Assembly: GCA_033439265.1 (NCBI GenBank)
Contig: JAVTVX010000002.1
Location: 13,994,174 to 14,058,173 of the forward strand
Source of the DNA: Dillenia suffruticosa
Lineage: Eukaryota > Streptophyta > Magnoliopsida > Dilleniales > Dilleniaceae
Length of the DNA stretch: 64,000 bases
Direction: 5' to 3'
Each line of letters starts with the position of its first letter. The stretch's first letter is position 1. Below the pieces are notes generated by a model that was not told the DNA's origin, ran no database searches, and worked only from the letters and a program-made list of their open reading frames with translations. Shown in pieces: positions 15,009-28,323 of the stretch. The position numbers and the translations under genes were made by a program.

Positions 15009-18000
15009 AACACACTGTAATCAACCAATGGATTGGATGCAACTCTTTTCTTTTCTATAATTCCACCGGATGACAACTGCAGAGACATGAAACACACACC
15101 ATCATTCATACACCACCAATATTCTTGAAAATTTTTCAGTTTCTAAAGCTTCACTCGTGAGCATTCTTGTCATAAAAAGGGAAAAAAAATGTAACACAAC
15201 TGGAACTGGAACTTGTCATAAACACCTATATGATCCTCCTTAAGCAATAACCTCATTGTTTCACATTTTCACCTTCTGTAATTTCATTTCTGATGAGCCA
15301 GTACAAGAAGAAACAAGGCAGAATAAGAAAGAATAGAACAAGGAGAGAAAAAAGATAGAGAAAAAGAAAAGATGAATAAGAAAGAAATTGCAAGAGATTG
15401 ACAAAAATGGAATAGAAAAGGACAAGAGCAAGAGGCTTAAAACTAGCGTATTTGGACAAAGGGAAGAGAAGGAAGACGATAGACAAGGAATCCTTTCTGT
15501 AAGCAAATAAACTGAAATCTAAATCAATCGCAAGGACTCAATATGGGACCACATTATCCAAGCCAATCGATAACGTCATGATAGAAAATAATTCTAGGTT
15601 GCAGCCGGAATTTACAACAGGATCTCATCTTGCTAGATATGCAAGGGTATCGAAGTTAAAAGAGCTTCTCACCTTTTTTAGAGTTAAAGTGCAAGTACAT
15701 GCATATGTTCCCATACAAGGGTCATATGCATAAGGCTTTTAACTTTGTTAGACGATCTTTTCCTACAGATACGAGTTATTTTTACAATTGTGGCAGTAAG
15801 ACTAAACTCAAAGTGACTCCACACGGAAAACCCAAAGACAGCATTAAATCCTCTTCGCTACAATTCAATGCCACCAGAATAACCCAAATACTTCAATACC
15901 ACTAGGAATTGGATCCTGCAAAGCTACCTATTTTCCTTTAAGACCAAGGCCTTATGCATAGGAACACATCTCCAAGTCCATTTAGTAATTTAGAAGAGGA
16001 AGATGCTCTACCCAAAAGGCCAAAAATATCAAAAAATATCAAACAAACTATAACTTCAAGAAACATAGATGGGGGTACATTCATGTAACTGGGAGGAGAA
16101 GAAAAAGCCTAAAGTAAGAACAAGTTTTTTTTTTGGGGGGGGGATAAGAGTTTTAAAATCCCATCCTCTACTGGTTCTGCAATCATAGCATAGCAGAGGA
16201 AAATACAAGTTAATATAAATGAAATCATTTACAGAACAACAACATGAGAAACTGTAGCGCCTTTTATAAGCTAATGCGATTTCTAATCAGTTCTCATCAG
16301 CAGATTGTAAATTGGAAGGCTCAACAAGTTGTCACATGCTAAAGGGTAAATTCAACTCTCTATGCTAATTCCTGTAAAACTGAATGGCTGCAAATGGCGG
16401 GTAGAAGAAAGAACCTGACAAAAAAAGGCACACCCCAACCAAAAAAAAAAAAAAAAACCATGCCTGAACCAAAAACCTGAACTCAACAAGAACAGCAACA
16501 AAATGAAAACAAGTTACTTTTCTTTTGTTGGCTGGATAAAGTAAATCGCTTCCATCTGTGGCATTGGCTGCCTCCGCCTGTATATGTCTTCAACCACTGC
16601 AAGGAAAATGGAGACCATGTGACTCTCCTTCACACAAACAAATTTGTGACAGCTTGAAACATTCAGGATCACCTATACTTGAACATAAATTGTAGCGAAG
16701 GATAAACTAGGCTTTGAGAGTATGTTGAGAGAACCTACTCAGTATTCAAATGAGGAAATTAGAATCATAGATGATCCATTAACACCGTTATGCTAGTCAA
16801 AACTTCTACACTGTCATGTATGTTAAAGATGAGGCAAATGGATCTTTTCTTTTATAGTGGGAATATCCACCATAAAACTTAGTTTGTTGGCCTTGAATGT
16901 GGCAAAAACCTCCATGTAACAAACATGTGCAGTTCAAAAGTCGAATTTAAAAATCAGTCCGGCTGTTATGTAACCATATGACCCACTACCTTGAACAATA
17001 TAGCCCATCATGCCCCACAACAGCCAGAAGCAGCTGTTGTAGCTGCACATAACCTACATGCAGCTATTACTGGCTGCGAAACTGCCGTCCTACCTCCATA
17101 AAGTGGAAAAGCTCAATGGCATCCATAAGCTAATACTCTTTACAAGGCACTAACCAGGAGGCAGGGCAGAATCAAATGCACCAGGCACCTGCACTGAACC
17201 AGTGGTGCAAATTTACAGAAGGGCACCCTCCACATTGTGGCGAGGCCCATCTCATTGTTGTTAACAAAAAAATAAATAATAAAATAAATCGAAATGTTGA
17301 AACTCAATGCATGATAGTCAGTGCTAAGCTGCTAGTTAACAACAGATTAGTGTGTGTCTAACTTCTTTAACCAGCAGGTATAGCCAGAACATCTTGAAAT
17401 TCATTCCTCTGAGTAGGTTGTTGACTAGAATTTTTCAGTTTGCGATTGCTAATCAATTACGGTTTTGAGAGGAAAGATACAGAAAAAAAGAAAAGCTGAA
17501 ACATGCAAACAGAACAATCAGAATAACTATGATCGGCATTCAGACACGAGAAAAAGAAATGGACAGCTGCCACATCTTGGTTTCTTACATGAAACTCCTT
17601 CATCAGTGATGTGAGCCAGTTTACATGAGTAAGACATTATCTTGACTGTAAGTTTGTCCATGATGAGCACCTACAAAAGAATATGCCCACATCCATGACA
17701 AAATATCAAACTTAAAAATGTCATAGAAAATATTCTACTATAAGCAAGAAAGTAAAAATACAAATAAAGAACAGGTAATGTAGCAGAAGTGAATGCCTCA
17801 ACTCAGCTGTATGCTGTATCGTTATTCACCAATGTCAACATAAATAAAAATAACATCACCATGCCACTAGTTTCGAATCTAGATGTTTAGCCAATCAAAC
17901 ACATAAGAGGATTACTGTTCATATAAAGAAACCTAAATTGGTTAACACCGAGCAGATGGATTTAAATATCAGCCAATACATGGCAGTCACATTATGGTTT

Positions 18001-21000
18001 TGGTTACTAGTGTTGCCGTTATTGCCCAATAAGGTGGGTGTCATAGCCATTACGCCCGCGATGGCCATTACAGCCATTACAGGCAGAATGGGGAGTGAGA
18101 GGGCCATTGTGACCATGACACCACTACAAAACCACAACAGGGTGGAAATGCTCGTCAATCTGCAACAAACAGCTTCAATTACATTATGCCTGTATTGCCC
18201 AATAATGTTATAGACATAACCACAACTTTGGTCCATGTATTATCTTCTTGAAGGTTATTTTCTAGAAAAAGAAGATTTTTATTAGACAACTGTGAAAAAA
18301 TAAAAATACAAAAACAAGAGGATAGAAGGAGACAGGAAAAGAGGGCCTGAAAGAGAGAGAGAGAGAGAGATCAACCAATGTCCACTATCCCATTGAATCC
18401 TTATCTGCAATGAATCCCATAAGAGAAAAGGCAACAACAGTACAAGAGTTTGTTCTTATCTCCAAATTTGGCATTAGAGATGCTTAAGATAATGAGTGCG
18501 AAAGGCCTGAACATCACAAAATCTACGCAAGCAGCTCCAATATACCGTATACTAATGTCACTGATAAAGAAACCAAGGTACAACATTTCTGAAATTTCAG
18601 GAGTTTTGATGCCAGTGATAGTCTTGGTCAGTAAGGGCCATGAGGAGGCATACAATTTGAGAAGGCCACATAAGGTCATTACAGAAAGGGCAGCATAAAT
18701 GGTTGTCACTTATACAATTTTCAAGGTTTTGACAGGAAAAAGTGTGGCCATCAGAACAAAGCAATGGAACAGACATTCAAATTTTGTTGGTCAGTGACAA
18801 CCAGTAGCTAGCTCATGGATAGAGAAGGAATTTGTTACACCAATTTTGCAACAGATGCTATACTTGAATTATTCTGATTTAAAGATATCGCAATTAGAAA
18901 GAATAGAATCAGTAGTAGGAATGGAATTGGGGGAGACAGCATCACTAATTGATACAGCAAGTAAAAAGCCAAAGAAATGGATAAGATATTGAACATTCTG
19001 CAAGTACCTTCCAAGTTGATTTGTCACCCTTTTTGGTGGACCGAAGCATTTCATACAGTAATCCTGCACATGTTTAGAATAAAAGGATGAGCATTTCATG
19101 GGAATGCATAAATTTTGATGATAGGTTCAAATAAAATTTGGAAGAGGTAGAAAACATAGTTCGGAAATTTTACAGAAATGGAGAGTCTTCACAAAATAAA
19201 ATAAAAAAAAAAAGAGCAACTTGAGTTGATTATTATTTCTTCTTGGCCTTGACATACAAATACAACACAACCCAACTGGATTTACGAGGCATTTGGATAT
19301 GCTACATGAACCTTCCTATGGCCAAAGAAAGTACTTTTGCCTTATGAAGAGCATTTGGGTGGCACTGCTAAGATCTGTTTTGCAGACATACTGTATAGGT
19401 TCAGCGCACCAATATTTCTGTCACGGTTAACCTGATTTATCAATCTTTAAGATGAACTGAAAAGCATATCCGCCTATTCTAAAGTTATTTTTGGCCAAAA
19501 TCTGTACAGATTGAAACACATTTTGAGTATCATAATTACTATGCTTATATCCTTAGCCTCAATCACCACATACAGTTACTTGGAAGAAAATATCAGAAAC
19601 TACTGAAGCTCGTGAGTATCATCATAAAAGGATCAAGTAGGAAGCAAAACAAAAGCAGTCTAAAAGGGAAATGGCACAGCATTTGTCACAGGCTATCAAG
19701 TTAAACATGTTCTGGATCATTAACTGTTAGTGGACCAAGTGAAGAAAACCAAAGCTCCATAGAATCATCTGCATATGAAGCAGATATGGCACATGAGACT
19801 AGGGAGTGTATGAAATGGATAACCATCAGGGGATATAGTGTTATGTGAGCATAGTGTGTCAACTAAATCCAGAGAAAAATTTAAGGAACTGCAATGAGAC
19901 TGACATTACTTTGTGGTAGAAGTAATGGACAGTTTAAAAACGATACAAAAAAAAAAAGATTTCACTCCACAAGAATGTAATCAGTTATGCAAGAAAAACT
20001 AAAATTCAAAAATCATGGAAATTCAAGAAATTTTAAAAAGCGTTCTTAAAATGTCTGACATCTTACTAAACAGTTGAAGAACCAATATCGCCTTAAAAAT
20101 AGTTGAAATCGTAAACCAAAAGCAGATTCAGATGGCAGACACCAATTAGTGTGGAATGGAAGGCTTAGTTGATTTGAGTGGCATTATTTTCGAGTACAAG
20201 TCAATAAAGTACACCAAAGGCAAAGCATACCACATAGAATTAGTAACACATGGAACTTCTCAATAGTTTGACATTAAAATGTAGCATCAATTCTAGATGA
20301 AGTGAACATGCCACTGCTGAGCATCATACAGCAGTCTATTGAATAATTGTACTCGATAAAATCTCACCCAGTGGCCAAATCCCTCCTGGAGTCATTCTTC
20401 AACCCCCTAGTAGCATCCTCTTCATACTAAGGACCGTGTCATGAGCATTTTCTAACTCAAAAACTAGCCTTGAATCAGTTCCTAATACTTCTCTAACATT
20501 AGGCCTCGACATAATAACGGGCCAAGGCAGAAATTTATATTGGGGTGGGGGGGGAACATTGGGGTTATAATTTTAGGAGGCAAACGATATCTGGGGTTAT
20601 AATTTTGAAATGATATATATATATTGGGCGTGGAGGCTGCCCCTCCCTTCGCCCACATGCATGATATCAAAAAGACAACCCTTATTTTCAAGGTGGAACA
20701 CATTGATCCAGAAGTTCATACATGGAATAAATGAAGGAGCAACATATAAACAGCCTACTGGGACAACCAAGTTATAAGAGAGATATGCAATTTCCATTTT
20801 CTGGGTCACTAATTGCAAGTAAAACTATTGCCATAATAGCGCAAATCCCAGTCCATCACTTTATGTCCTCAGCACTAGTTTCGAACAAGAAGTAGAATCT
20901 ATAATTACAACCAACCCAACACAGCAATAATCAATTGGTGTAAGTTCAAAAACCTAATAAATAACTAAATAAATAAAGCAGGATCAATATTTATTTTGAA

Positions 21001-21085
21001 GAAACCCCAAAATCAACCAGGGGGTCATATCAGAGTTGATTGCTTAACAAACAGAAGTCAATTTGCACATACATATGAGAGAGAG

Positions 21086-21116
<31 letters not shown>

Positions 21117-21194
21117 CATACGGTCACGAGTGACTTGTCTGAAGTTCTTGTACTCGCCGGCATTAGATGAAGAGTCTGAATCCGACATAGACAT
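3214..21194 (-). CDS. KEU: Sec1/Munc18 protein, SNARE-interacting KEULE type (21 exons, 666 aa)
   Basis: SM protein that binds syntaxins (KNOLLE/SYP1 class in plants) and promotes vesicle fusion at the cell plate and plasma membrane. Exons, 5' to 3' on the minus strand: 21194-21122, 19063-19008, 17670-17589, 16596-16518, 14906-14856, 14749-14653, 14496-14464, 13823-13695, 13612-13421, 13328-13245, 13155-13057, 12979-12903, 11107-11011, 9795-9670, 9588-9493, 8158-8039, 7959-7879, 5738-5545, 4565-4475, 4368-4279, 3267-3214. They sum to 2,001 nt with every phase matching. Hallmarks: start [119 protein letters not shown] and the end LSLDDLQI. The 666-aa length agrees with the family. KEULE versus its SEC1A/B paralogues is judged from overall likeness, so the exact orthology is less sure than the family. 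The start is the first ATG of the MSMS sequence. Confidence 0.95.
3275..3317. repeat. (AT)n microsatellite beside last KEULE splice acceptor
   Basis: A run of about 21 AT units. On the KEULE strand it ends 7 nt before the first base of the final exon (3267), so it replaces the usual branch-point and pyrimidine-tract region of intron 20. Confidence 0.95.
4985..5075 (-). repeat. tRNA-like SINE relic in KEULE intron 18
   Basis: On the minus strand, GGTTCAAGTCT resembles a pol III B box and lies about 40-50 nt after TGTAGCCTAGATG, which is a weak A-box-like stretch. The segment sits inside intron 18. Inferred from the two motifs and spacing only. Confidence 0.35.
7961..7996. repeat. (GA/CT)n tract forming the pyrimidine tract of KEULE exon 17
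   Basis: Interrupted GA repeat on the plus strand; on the gene strand it is CTCTCT running directly into the CAG acceptor before exon 17 (first base 7959). Confidence 0.9.
11824..12111. repeat. 144-bp tandem duplication in KEULE intron 12
   Basis: Two head-to-tail copies (11824-11967 and 11968-12111) with landmarks at a constant offset of 144: AATCTAGAGAAGAGGG, GGTCAACCGAATGACTCAAA and TTGCCCCCTCCC. The copies differ by scattered substitutions. The B-box-like string GGTTTAAGTCTTG near each end suggests the unit contains part of a tRNA-derived SINE; an A-rich tract follows the second copy (12117-12140). Confidence 0.85.
14977..15008. repeat. (ACG)n microsatellite in KEULE intron 4
   Basis: About ten to eleven ACG units in a row, GC-rich against an AT-rich intron, just upstream (gene orientation) of exon 5. 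A likely length-polymorphic marker. Confidence 0.95.
20515..20660. repeat. Dispersed repeat fragment (copy 1) in KEULE intron 1
   Basis: Contains GGGGTTATAATTTT twice, an AT stretch and GGCTGCCCCTCCCTTC. A second stretch with the same order of elements lies at 48235-48385. Shared order in two unrelated introns points to a dispersed element, but class and borders are unknown. Confidence 0.4.
21091..21116. repeat. (GA)n = (CT)n at start of KEULE intron 1
   Basis: On the gene strand intron 1 begins GTATG and continues directly as (CT)n, so the microsatellite starts within 6 nt of the 5' splice site. Confidence 0.95.
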
Positions 21195-21409
21195 GATTGC
21201 TTGCTTCTCTAATCCTTGTCCGGAATGGCAAGATCGTCTTGAGAGTAAAGAGGAGCAGATCGTATTATCTCTCTATCTGATCGAACGCCAAAAGTTGAAG
21301 AGAGAGAGGTAGGTTGGGCGGTGGTCTTGTGGGGTTTAAAAAGAGGGGGTGATTATTGGGTGGAAGATGACGTGTTGACGGTGAACGTTGAGGGGATTTG
21401 TAAACTCGC

Positions 21410-21436
21410 CTCTCTCTCTGTCTCTCTCTCTCTCTC
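21410..21436 (-). promoter_or_regulatory. (CT)n tract in KEULE 5' flank
   Basis: A CT run on the plus strand (GA on the gene strand) about 215-240 bp before the KEULE ATG. GA/CT tracts near plant transcription starts are known binding sites of BBR/BPC GAGA factors; a regulatory role here is inference. Confidence 0.35.
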
Positions 21437-22892
21437 CCTCCCCCCGAACAAGTAGATCGGAATAACAAGATCGTAGCCGAGCCGCCGTCGATTCTCCCGA
21501 AGTTACTATTATGTCCTCGGCATTTCGTTAATTTTTTTAAAAAACTTTCCTACGTGCTATCCGATGGTATTGGGCCCCACTGCCCCATGAGAACGCGCCC
21601 GTAGGATGGAATTTTCTAATATGGTTTTCCCGGTCATGAAAAAGAAAACTTCAACACGGGAAGAAAATTAAATTACAATTAAATTTTCAAAGCAGTTGAC
21701 AGAAGGCAACGAAGGAGATGTCCTTGAAATTAAAAAATAATAATAATATCATTATTATTATAATTTAAAATATCATTTATTATTATAATAATAATCTCTT
21801 ATTATTGATATGTCTTTCCAAAAAGAAAAATATTCTCTAGTTAAAAATTAAATTTCACCCTATTTTAAAAATTTTCTAATTTTTTCACTATTTTGGAGTT
21901 GAATTGGTGATCCTATAATGAACCTTATTTGGTTTTAAAAAAAGTGACAATTTTGGTCAAAGAAAATGTATTATATAAGTTTAACCATATAATATATCTA
22001 CATAATTATTAATTAAATAAAATATTTTGTAACAGGTATATGTTCATTTCTTCACAATTTCCCTTTTTTCCTTTCCAAAAGTGGGAAAATATGGAAGGGG
22101 ATGGAGTTGAACGTTAGGGACAACCTTAATTTGTTGTCTATTTTTGACAATTACAATGTGTAGGTCGCTTTTAAACTATTTTTCAAAATTACTCATTTGA
22201 GGTTCGATCATTTTCGATGATGCTTCCTATTACTTTGTTCTAAGAATCACCTCTCAAAATTCAACTATGAGTTTGCCATGCTTGTTCTATCAATTATTGT
22301 CCATTGTCGGGTAATGAAATGATTGGATACCAAATTTGAATATTTATAAAAATATATCTTTTGTACGATATCACCATTATTATTATCTATATATGAAATT
22401 TGTCTAGTGCGGTTTTAAGATGATCAATCTTATTAAAAATATTATATATTAAAAATAAATTAATTATTGATTTGATTTTGATGTAAATTATATTCTGACA
22501 AATCTTATAATTATTTTGTTGTAATCTTTGGTCATCTTTGTTGGCACATTATTATATTATATTATATTTTTCTTTTATCGGATGTGGCGGTCCGATCTGC
22601 TGTAACTTCATTGGAAAGTCCAAGGCCTTAAATATATTGGGGCAATTGAGTGGTGCACAGTCAGATTTGAGCCTGTCCTCCTAGAGGTGTTTTCTGGACT
22701 ACCGCATGCCCTAACGGCCCCGTAAAATAAATTTAAGGCCTGAAATCGCAAATGATTGGAATTTTTTTTTCTAATTTTTACTTAACGATATCCGAATTTT
22801 ATTTAACTAATTCATACTATCGATCATTATTTTTTTATTTTTAAAATTTTAAATTCAAAACTTTGGTTAAAGTCATCTAACCTCCTACTAGA

Positions 22893-23050
22893 TTTCAACT
22901 CTTTTAGGTTGAATGATCGAACACTTTATCTCTTAATCAGAGATCTCGAGTTTAAATTTTGAAAACAGAAAAAAATAATTTGAGAGAGTCAACTCCTAAA
23001 TGGGGCTTATAGTATTTGGATCGGATTAATTTAATAAAATCTGGATACAG
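22893..23050 (+). repeat. tRNA-like SINE relic, family A
   Basis: Shows ACTCTTTTAGGTTGAATG (A-box region), GATCTCGAGTTTAAAT (degenerate B box) and a 3' part with GATCGGATTAATTTAATAAA. The same order of motifs recurs at 30935-31085, and the 3' motif also at 25745-25865 and 32425-32550. Confidence 0.4.
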
Positions 23051-26000
23051 ATTGTTATAAAAATAAAATAAAATAAAAAATCTACCCTTACACCCACAAG
23101 AGATTGATGTTATCCTTATCCGATTGGACTGCATTTTGGATTATTTCATATTTTAGTTTAGTAATAATAATATAATTTATAATTTGTATATATCATCAAT
23201 CATTTTCAAGGGTGGACCTTCAAACCTAACCAACTATACTCGTAGGGGGCCCCAAAAAGTTTTACGGTACGGTGATCATAATTCTTTTCCTTAATTTGAT
23301 GATCCTAGTTTGAAACTTTATGTAATAAAAAAAAGAAAAAAAAAAGGGGGACAAAAAGGATCAGAGGTTTACTTCAAAATGAATCAAAGCTCGTGTTCCG
23401 ATATCCTGTCGATGGAGATACTTACCGCAATAACAGTCAAGACAATATTTTTATTCCAAATTTTACAAAAAGTTTTTAATAATGAGATTTTGAATTTCAC
23501 AATTTATTCTAATAGACATCCTACGACTACCATCTCTATGGCTTTCAATATCTCTTAAAACAATAAAAATATAATTCCCCAATTTTATTGTCGCAGTATA
23601 TTAGAAAGCCAGAAGGCTAACGCTTTGACCAAAACAGAAGTGTCACCATCGGCTTTAATTACGGACTTCCTCTCAGTTTTTATGTTGTTCCATAGACAAC
23701 TCCTTGGTCACAGGATCGACCATCTGCATGGAGAAAAGTGTCTCACCATTGGCTTTAATTATATCTCTCTTCTACTATTTTTATGCGTTTATTTTATACA
23801 GATATTACTTTTTATTATACAGATAGCGGGTTTGTAACAAGACACATTCATTTTGTTTGCTAAGTTGTTTCAAATATTTAAATTCTAAATTATTCATAAC
23901 TCATTTCCTATTTAACTAGGAAACAATTTTCCATATTTAAAATAAACTGTTTGCTAGGAAACAGTTTGATTTGTTTGGTCTTCGTCGGATCTACCGACAT
24001 CCTTTTTTGTCATTCAATGTGCTTCATTGGGATTGCATTGGTTTCCGATCCCACCGCCAGATGTTCATGTCCCCTTTTTTTAGAAGAGATGTTCATGTCC
24101 CCTTTTTTAAGATTTCCTTAGGTAAGTTTGGTTCGGGAAAGGGGAGAGGGAGGAAGGGGAGAGATTTACTTTCACTCGGTGAAGGTAGACATATGTATTT
24201 TTTTATTTTGTTTAGCAGAAGTGAAAGGAAAAGAAGGGTGTTACTTTCACTTGTTTAGTTAGAGCGAAAAGTGGATGAAAATGACAAAAAAATGGGTTTT
24301 ACTTTCTCAAAGCCATGAAAAATTATAAATAAAAAAAGAAAAGGATAATTTTATTTATAAATTTTCATTATACCCCCGATCCGTCCACAAGTAAAAGAAA
24401 ATTTTCTTGAATAGAAGGGGATGCCTCTCTTTTAATTTTATATATTTTTTTTGTTATACAATAATTTGAATTTAGTATCACTAGGTTGGGGAAAGATAAT
24501 TTGTATTACTAAATTATCTCCTTAGCGATAATTTTTATTCCTTTTTTTACTCTTGATCAAACGAGAGTAATATTCTATATCACACCCACATTTGGTTTCC
24601 TTCCTCTTTTCCTCTCGCTTTATATTCCACCATACTTAACCGTTAATTTGGGTCTCTTCCTCATGTTATGGTATTATTCAAGTCTCTTGGCACATTTGAT
24701 TTTTCATCCATGATATACCAGAGTGTTCAAAACTATTCGATTGCCAATTTCAAATCCTTTTAGTGTACTAACAATTTAGATTTCCCAAATTTAGTTCTTT
24801 AGTTTCCAATAAACATGCCCCTTCCGATTGTTTGCATATATAAGCCCTCAAAGAGTTCGTGCATGTGCTTAATGATTTTGAATATTCATCTCCCAGCTAT
24901 AGTCTCACATATAAAATGATAACACATCCACTTTGTATAAAACATCTATGTATATTCATAGTGAGCTAATAGATTCGACTTATTTGTTACTCTTTCAAGA
25001 CAATCATGACGAAACTTCCATTACCAATTCAATGGTGATAAACATTGCTTATAAACATTTTTTAAAAGTTTGTGCTTAAATGTAAGACTAGAGATAGAAA
25101 CACATGTTTAAGAGACCTTAGATGCAGTGTACGCCTTTAGTACTATGCTTTGCCATGTGATCCCATGATGTTTCATGTGAACCATGCCTTAGTAATGCAC
25201 TCTGATATACCATATCCTCATACATGCAAGAAAAATGGGATTGTATTCTTGAGAGAAACATGCCTTCTGATATGGTTATGTATGTACATATATATAGAGA
25301 AATCTCCTATCCTATGATAGTGCACATTTGTACTTGGCATGCTCCTTAAGAAGTAAAAACAGTCCAGAAAGAGTAAGAAAGAGTAAGAAAGAGAATTTTT
25401 TTTTTTGTTTTTATTATCGGTATTTGAGTTTTACTCGACTAATCCGATTCGAATATTATAAATCTCATTTTAAGAGTTGATTTTTTTACTATTTTCAAAA
25501 CTCGAATTTGAGACGTCTGATTAATAAAATAGAATATCTGATGAGTTTGGTTCACAAGGAGAATATTAAGGTTAAGAGGAACGTGTTCAGGTACAAGTTT
25601 CATGCTTTGTATCTAGATATATACCCTTACATGTATAAGAGGTCGTACTCGCACACAACCCTCCCAGGAATAAAGAAAAATAAAGAAAAAGGTTAAACAA
25701 AAGTAGAAAGAGAAACATAAATAAAAAGAAAATTGGGAAAAATTTTCTTATGAGAGATTTTAAATTCGAATTTTATGAATAATAAAAAAATTTTAAAAAA
25801 ATCGATATTTAAAATAAATTTCACAGTATTCGAATTAAATTAATCGAATAAATTTTAGATATTTATAGTGAATAAAAAAAAAAGTGTTCACTGAGTTAGG
25901 TTGACCCGAGACACGGGACAAATTTTTACAAAGTTCTCTCAGTACATCTCATTTAGCACGCATGGAAATTGGAAAATGATTAAAGGGATGCAAACCCATG

Positions 26001-26152
26001 TTTCTTTTAATCATATTAAATAAATGAAGATATCAATAAAATCTTCCTAGTGGACCAAAATGATAATATCTATTACCCCGTCGGTGGGGATTCCACTTTT
26101 TGACTAACTATTTTGTAATAATTTTGCTACGTTCTTCTTTGTTTTTTTTGTT

Positions 26153-26579
26153 CAATGTTTTTAAAATCGAATAAGTGAATAATTCAACCATTTTATCAAT
26201 TTATTGATTTATTAATCAAATCGATCAGATTATTTTACGAATCAAATATATATAATTTGTATATTATATATTTAAAATTAAAATAAACAATATATATATT
26301 TATGAAAATTTTGAATTTATTTCGTCGGTAATAATTTGTGTATTATAATTTGTATATTATATAATTTTTTCTTTAAACTAATTTGAAAAAACATGAATTT
26401 ATATATTATATAATTTGTATATTATAACTTTTTTTTCGATGCATTTGAATGGTTTATTAATTTTATTGATTTTGATCAGTTTTAAATAGTTTTGATCGGA
26501 TTTAATTTGATCCAGTTTATTAGTGAAAATCGAACTGGATTATTGAACGGGCCGATTTGATTCGATTTTAAAAACACTA
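26153..26579. mobile_element. MITE candidate with TIR GTTTTTAAAATCGAAT
   Basis: The left end has GTTTTTAAAATCGAAT (about 26157-26172) and the right end carries its inverse, ATTCGATTTTAAAAAC, ending at about 26576. The ends lie about 427 bp apart, the interior is AT-rich and non-coding, and there is no transposase. TIRs of this look and size are common in hAT-type plant MITEs. A clear target-site duplication could not be confirmed because the flanks are T-rich, so class and exact ends are tentative. Confidence 0.5.
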
Positions 26580-28323
26580 CTTTTTAGAGGGCAAAAGAGA
26601 GAAAAGAAAGAAAGTTGTCTAAAGGGAAAAAATATATTATTTATTATTTATATTTTAGTTTTTTCCCTCCTCTTATCCTATCCCGACTAGAATAAGACTT
26701 ATACCATTTTGGGATTAAATATTTCACTACATTAAATTTAAATTAAAAAAAAAAATCTTTCAAACATACTCGAAAGAGTTAAAAAATTAAAAGAATTTTC
26801 TTCTAACGCACTGCGCTCGCATCCCAAAAAATAAGGCCGTTATAAAAGCCTAAAAAACAAAAAAAGTACTTGTCACTAAACTTTCACCACCGGCATTGTG
26901 GAGTACCTCATTGGCATTGATCAAAAATATAATATCAATCCACGTGAGTTGACTCAATTGAATATGGGGTTGAGTTTATTTAAACATGATCAAAATTCAA
27001 ATCTTGTTAGGAATATCGGGTTTTTATGTGTATGTAACATTTTCTGTTGGGAGACTCATAATTCAAAAAAAATCACCGTAAGCAATACAAAAAAATATCA
27101 TATCAGAGCAGCAATTGCCAACATAGCCAAACTGAAAATGCAAGACACCACGCAGTTGCGCTAAATTCCACAATTATTAATAGAATAATCTGTGCTAAAT
27201 TCACTATTGATCTTACCCCACACCTCAACCCCCCGGGGAACGCGCAGGCATTTATGGCTGCCGGTGCAGACTGGTAGTCAACTACGGCACCACCAGCTAT
27301 ATTAATTTTCTGCTCTTTAGCTTTCTGTTGTGCGCACCCACAATCGGGCTCAAAATGGGCAGTACATCAGTAATTGCATTTCTGATCAACAATGTCAGAT
27401 GTATTTATTCAGTCCAAATTCAAAGAGCACTTCCGGCTTTGCGGCATGCTCTATTTTGTAAGTCACCGACCTAGCCTGACGACTAAAGAGGACTCCATAG
27501 GCACCTAATCGAATCACCACGTGGAGATGACCCGATCAAAATTCTATCCATTTTTACTGATAAAAGGCATTAAGGTTTTCAGTTGGACTATCTCCTAATG
27601 AAGTTTTACCGACATATAATAGCACTATTTAAGACAAAATTTTGAAACTTATTAATTCCATCGGGGGGAAACAGGAAAGCACCAACTTTGGACGACGCAT
27701 TGACATGGACGAGTGGCAAAGGGGGTAATATTAGGGAAAATAAGTAAATTTTAATAATAATAATTTTTAATACTCAATTGTTCTAACCCCTTTCCCGAAA
27801 TTATAACCCATTGACATGGACACGGAAATTTGTGAATTCGAGAGTGCGGATGAGCGTTCCTCGCATCGCCCCCACACAAGCAGAGAGTAATTGCCTTCAT
27901 CTGTGCATCAAGGACCCACCCCCCCGCCCCGTAACATAAATGATAACAAATATGATAATAATAAAAAAGGCAGATACCATCCAAAAAGTATTCACAAGAC
28001 TACACAGTTCTTGACCATATATATCCATCAAAATTGGAAGGAGTCAAGAACTTGAACTATATTGTACCATATGAAAATCCTAATTCACCAAAGAGAATCC
28101 AATATTCTCAAGCAAATTTAAAGAAACCCACAAAATAGGCCAAAACAAACAATTAAATATCAAATCAAACAAAAGAAAATGTGCGTTGACCCAAAAATCC
28201 CAACCATAATATCCGATCAACAATAATCAAGTAATTCATAACAGTTTCATAGGATTTCATAACTACGCTTAGAAGTGTAGCAACGACCTAGAGAGAGGGA
28301 AAAAGGGAAAAATTGGAAAAACC

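Larger units (their letters stand above)
21450..28320. other. AT-rich intergenic region with repeat relics
   Basis: Nearly 6.9 kb without a convincing gene. Short open frames here lack codon structure, family likeness and partner exons. The interval holds A/T tracts, a MITE candidate (26153-26579), SINE-like relics (22893-23050, 25745-25865) and a short imperfect tandem containing GATGTTCATGTCCCC near 24060-24110. The right end would contain the IRKI 3' UTR. Confidence 0.6.

Noticed and set aside
17919..18236. Open frames of about 100 codons on both strands in KEULE intron 2
   Set aside because: Result from repeated CCATTAC and GTTATTGCC motifs that lack stops; no protein likeness.
23971..24258. 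95-codon plus frame in the first gene desert
   Set aside because: No recognisable domain; contains a small tandem repeat and GA-rich sequence.
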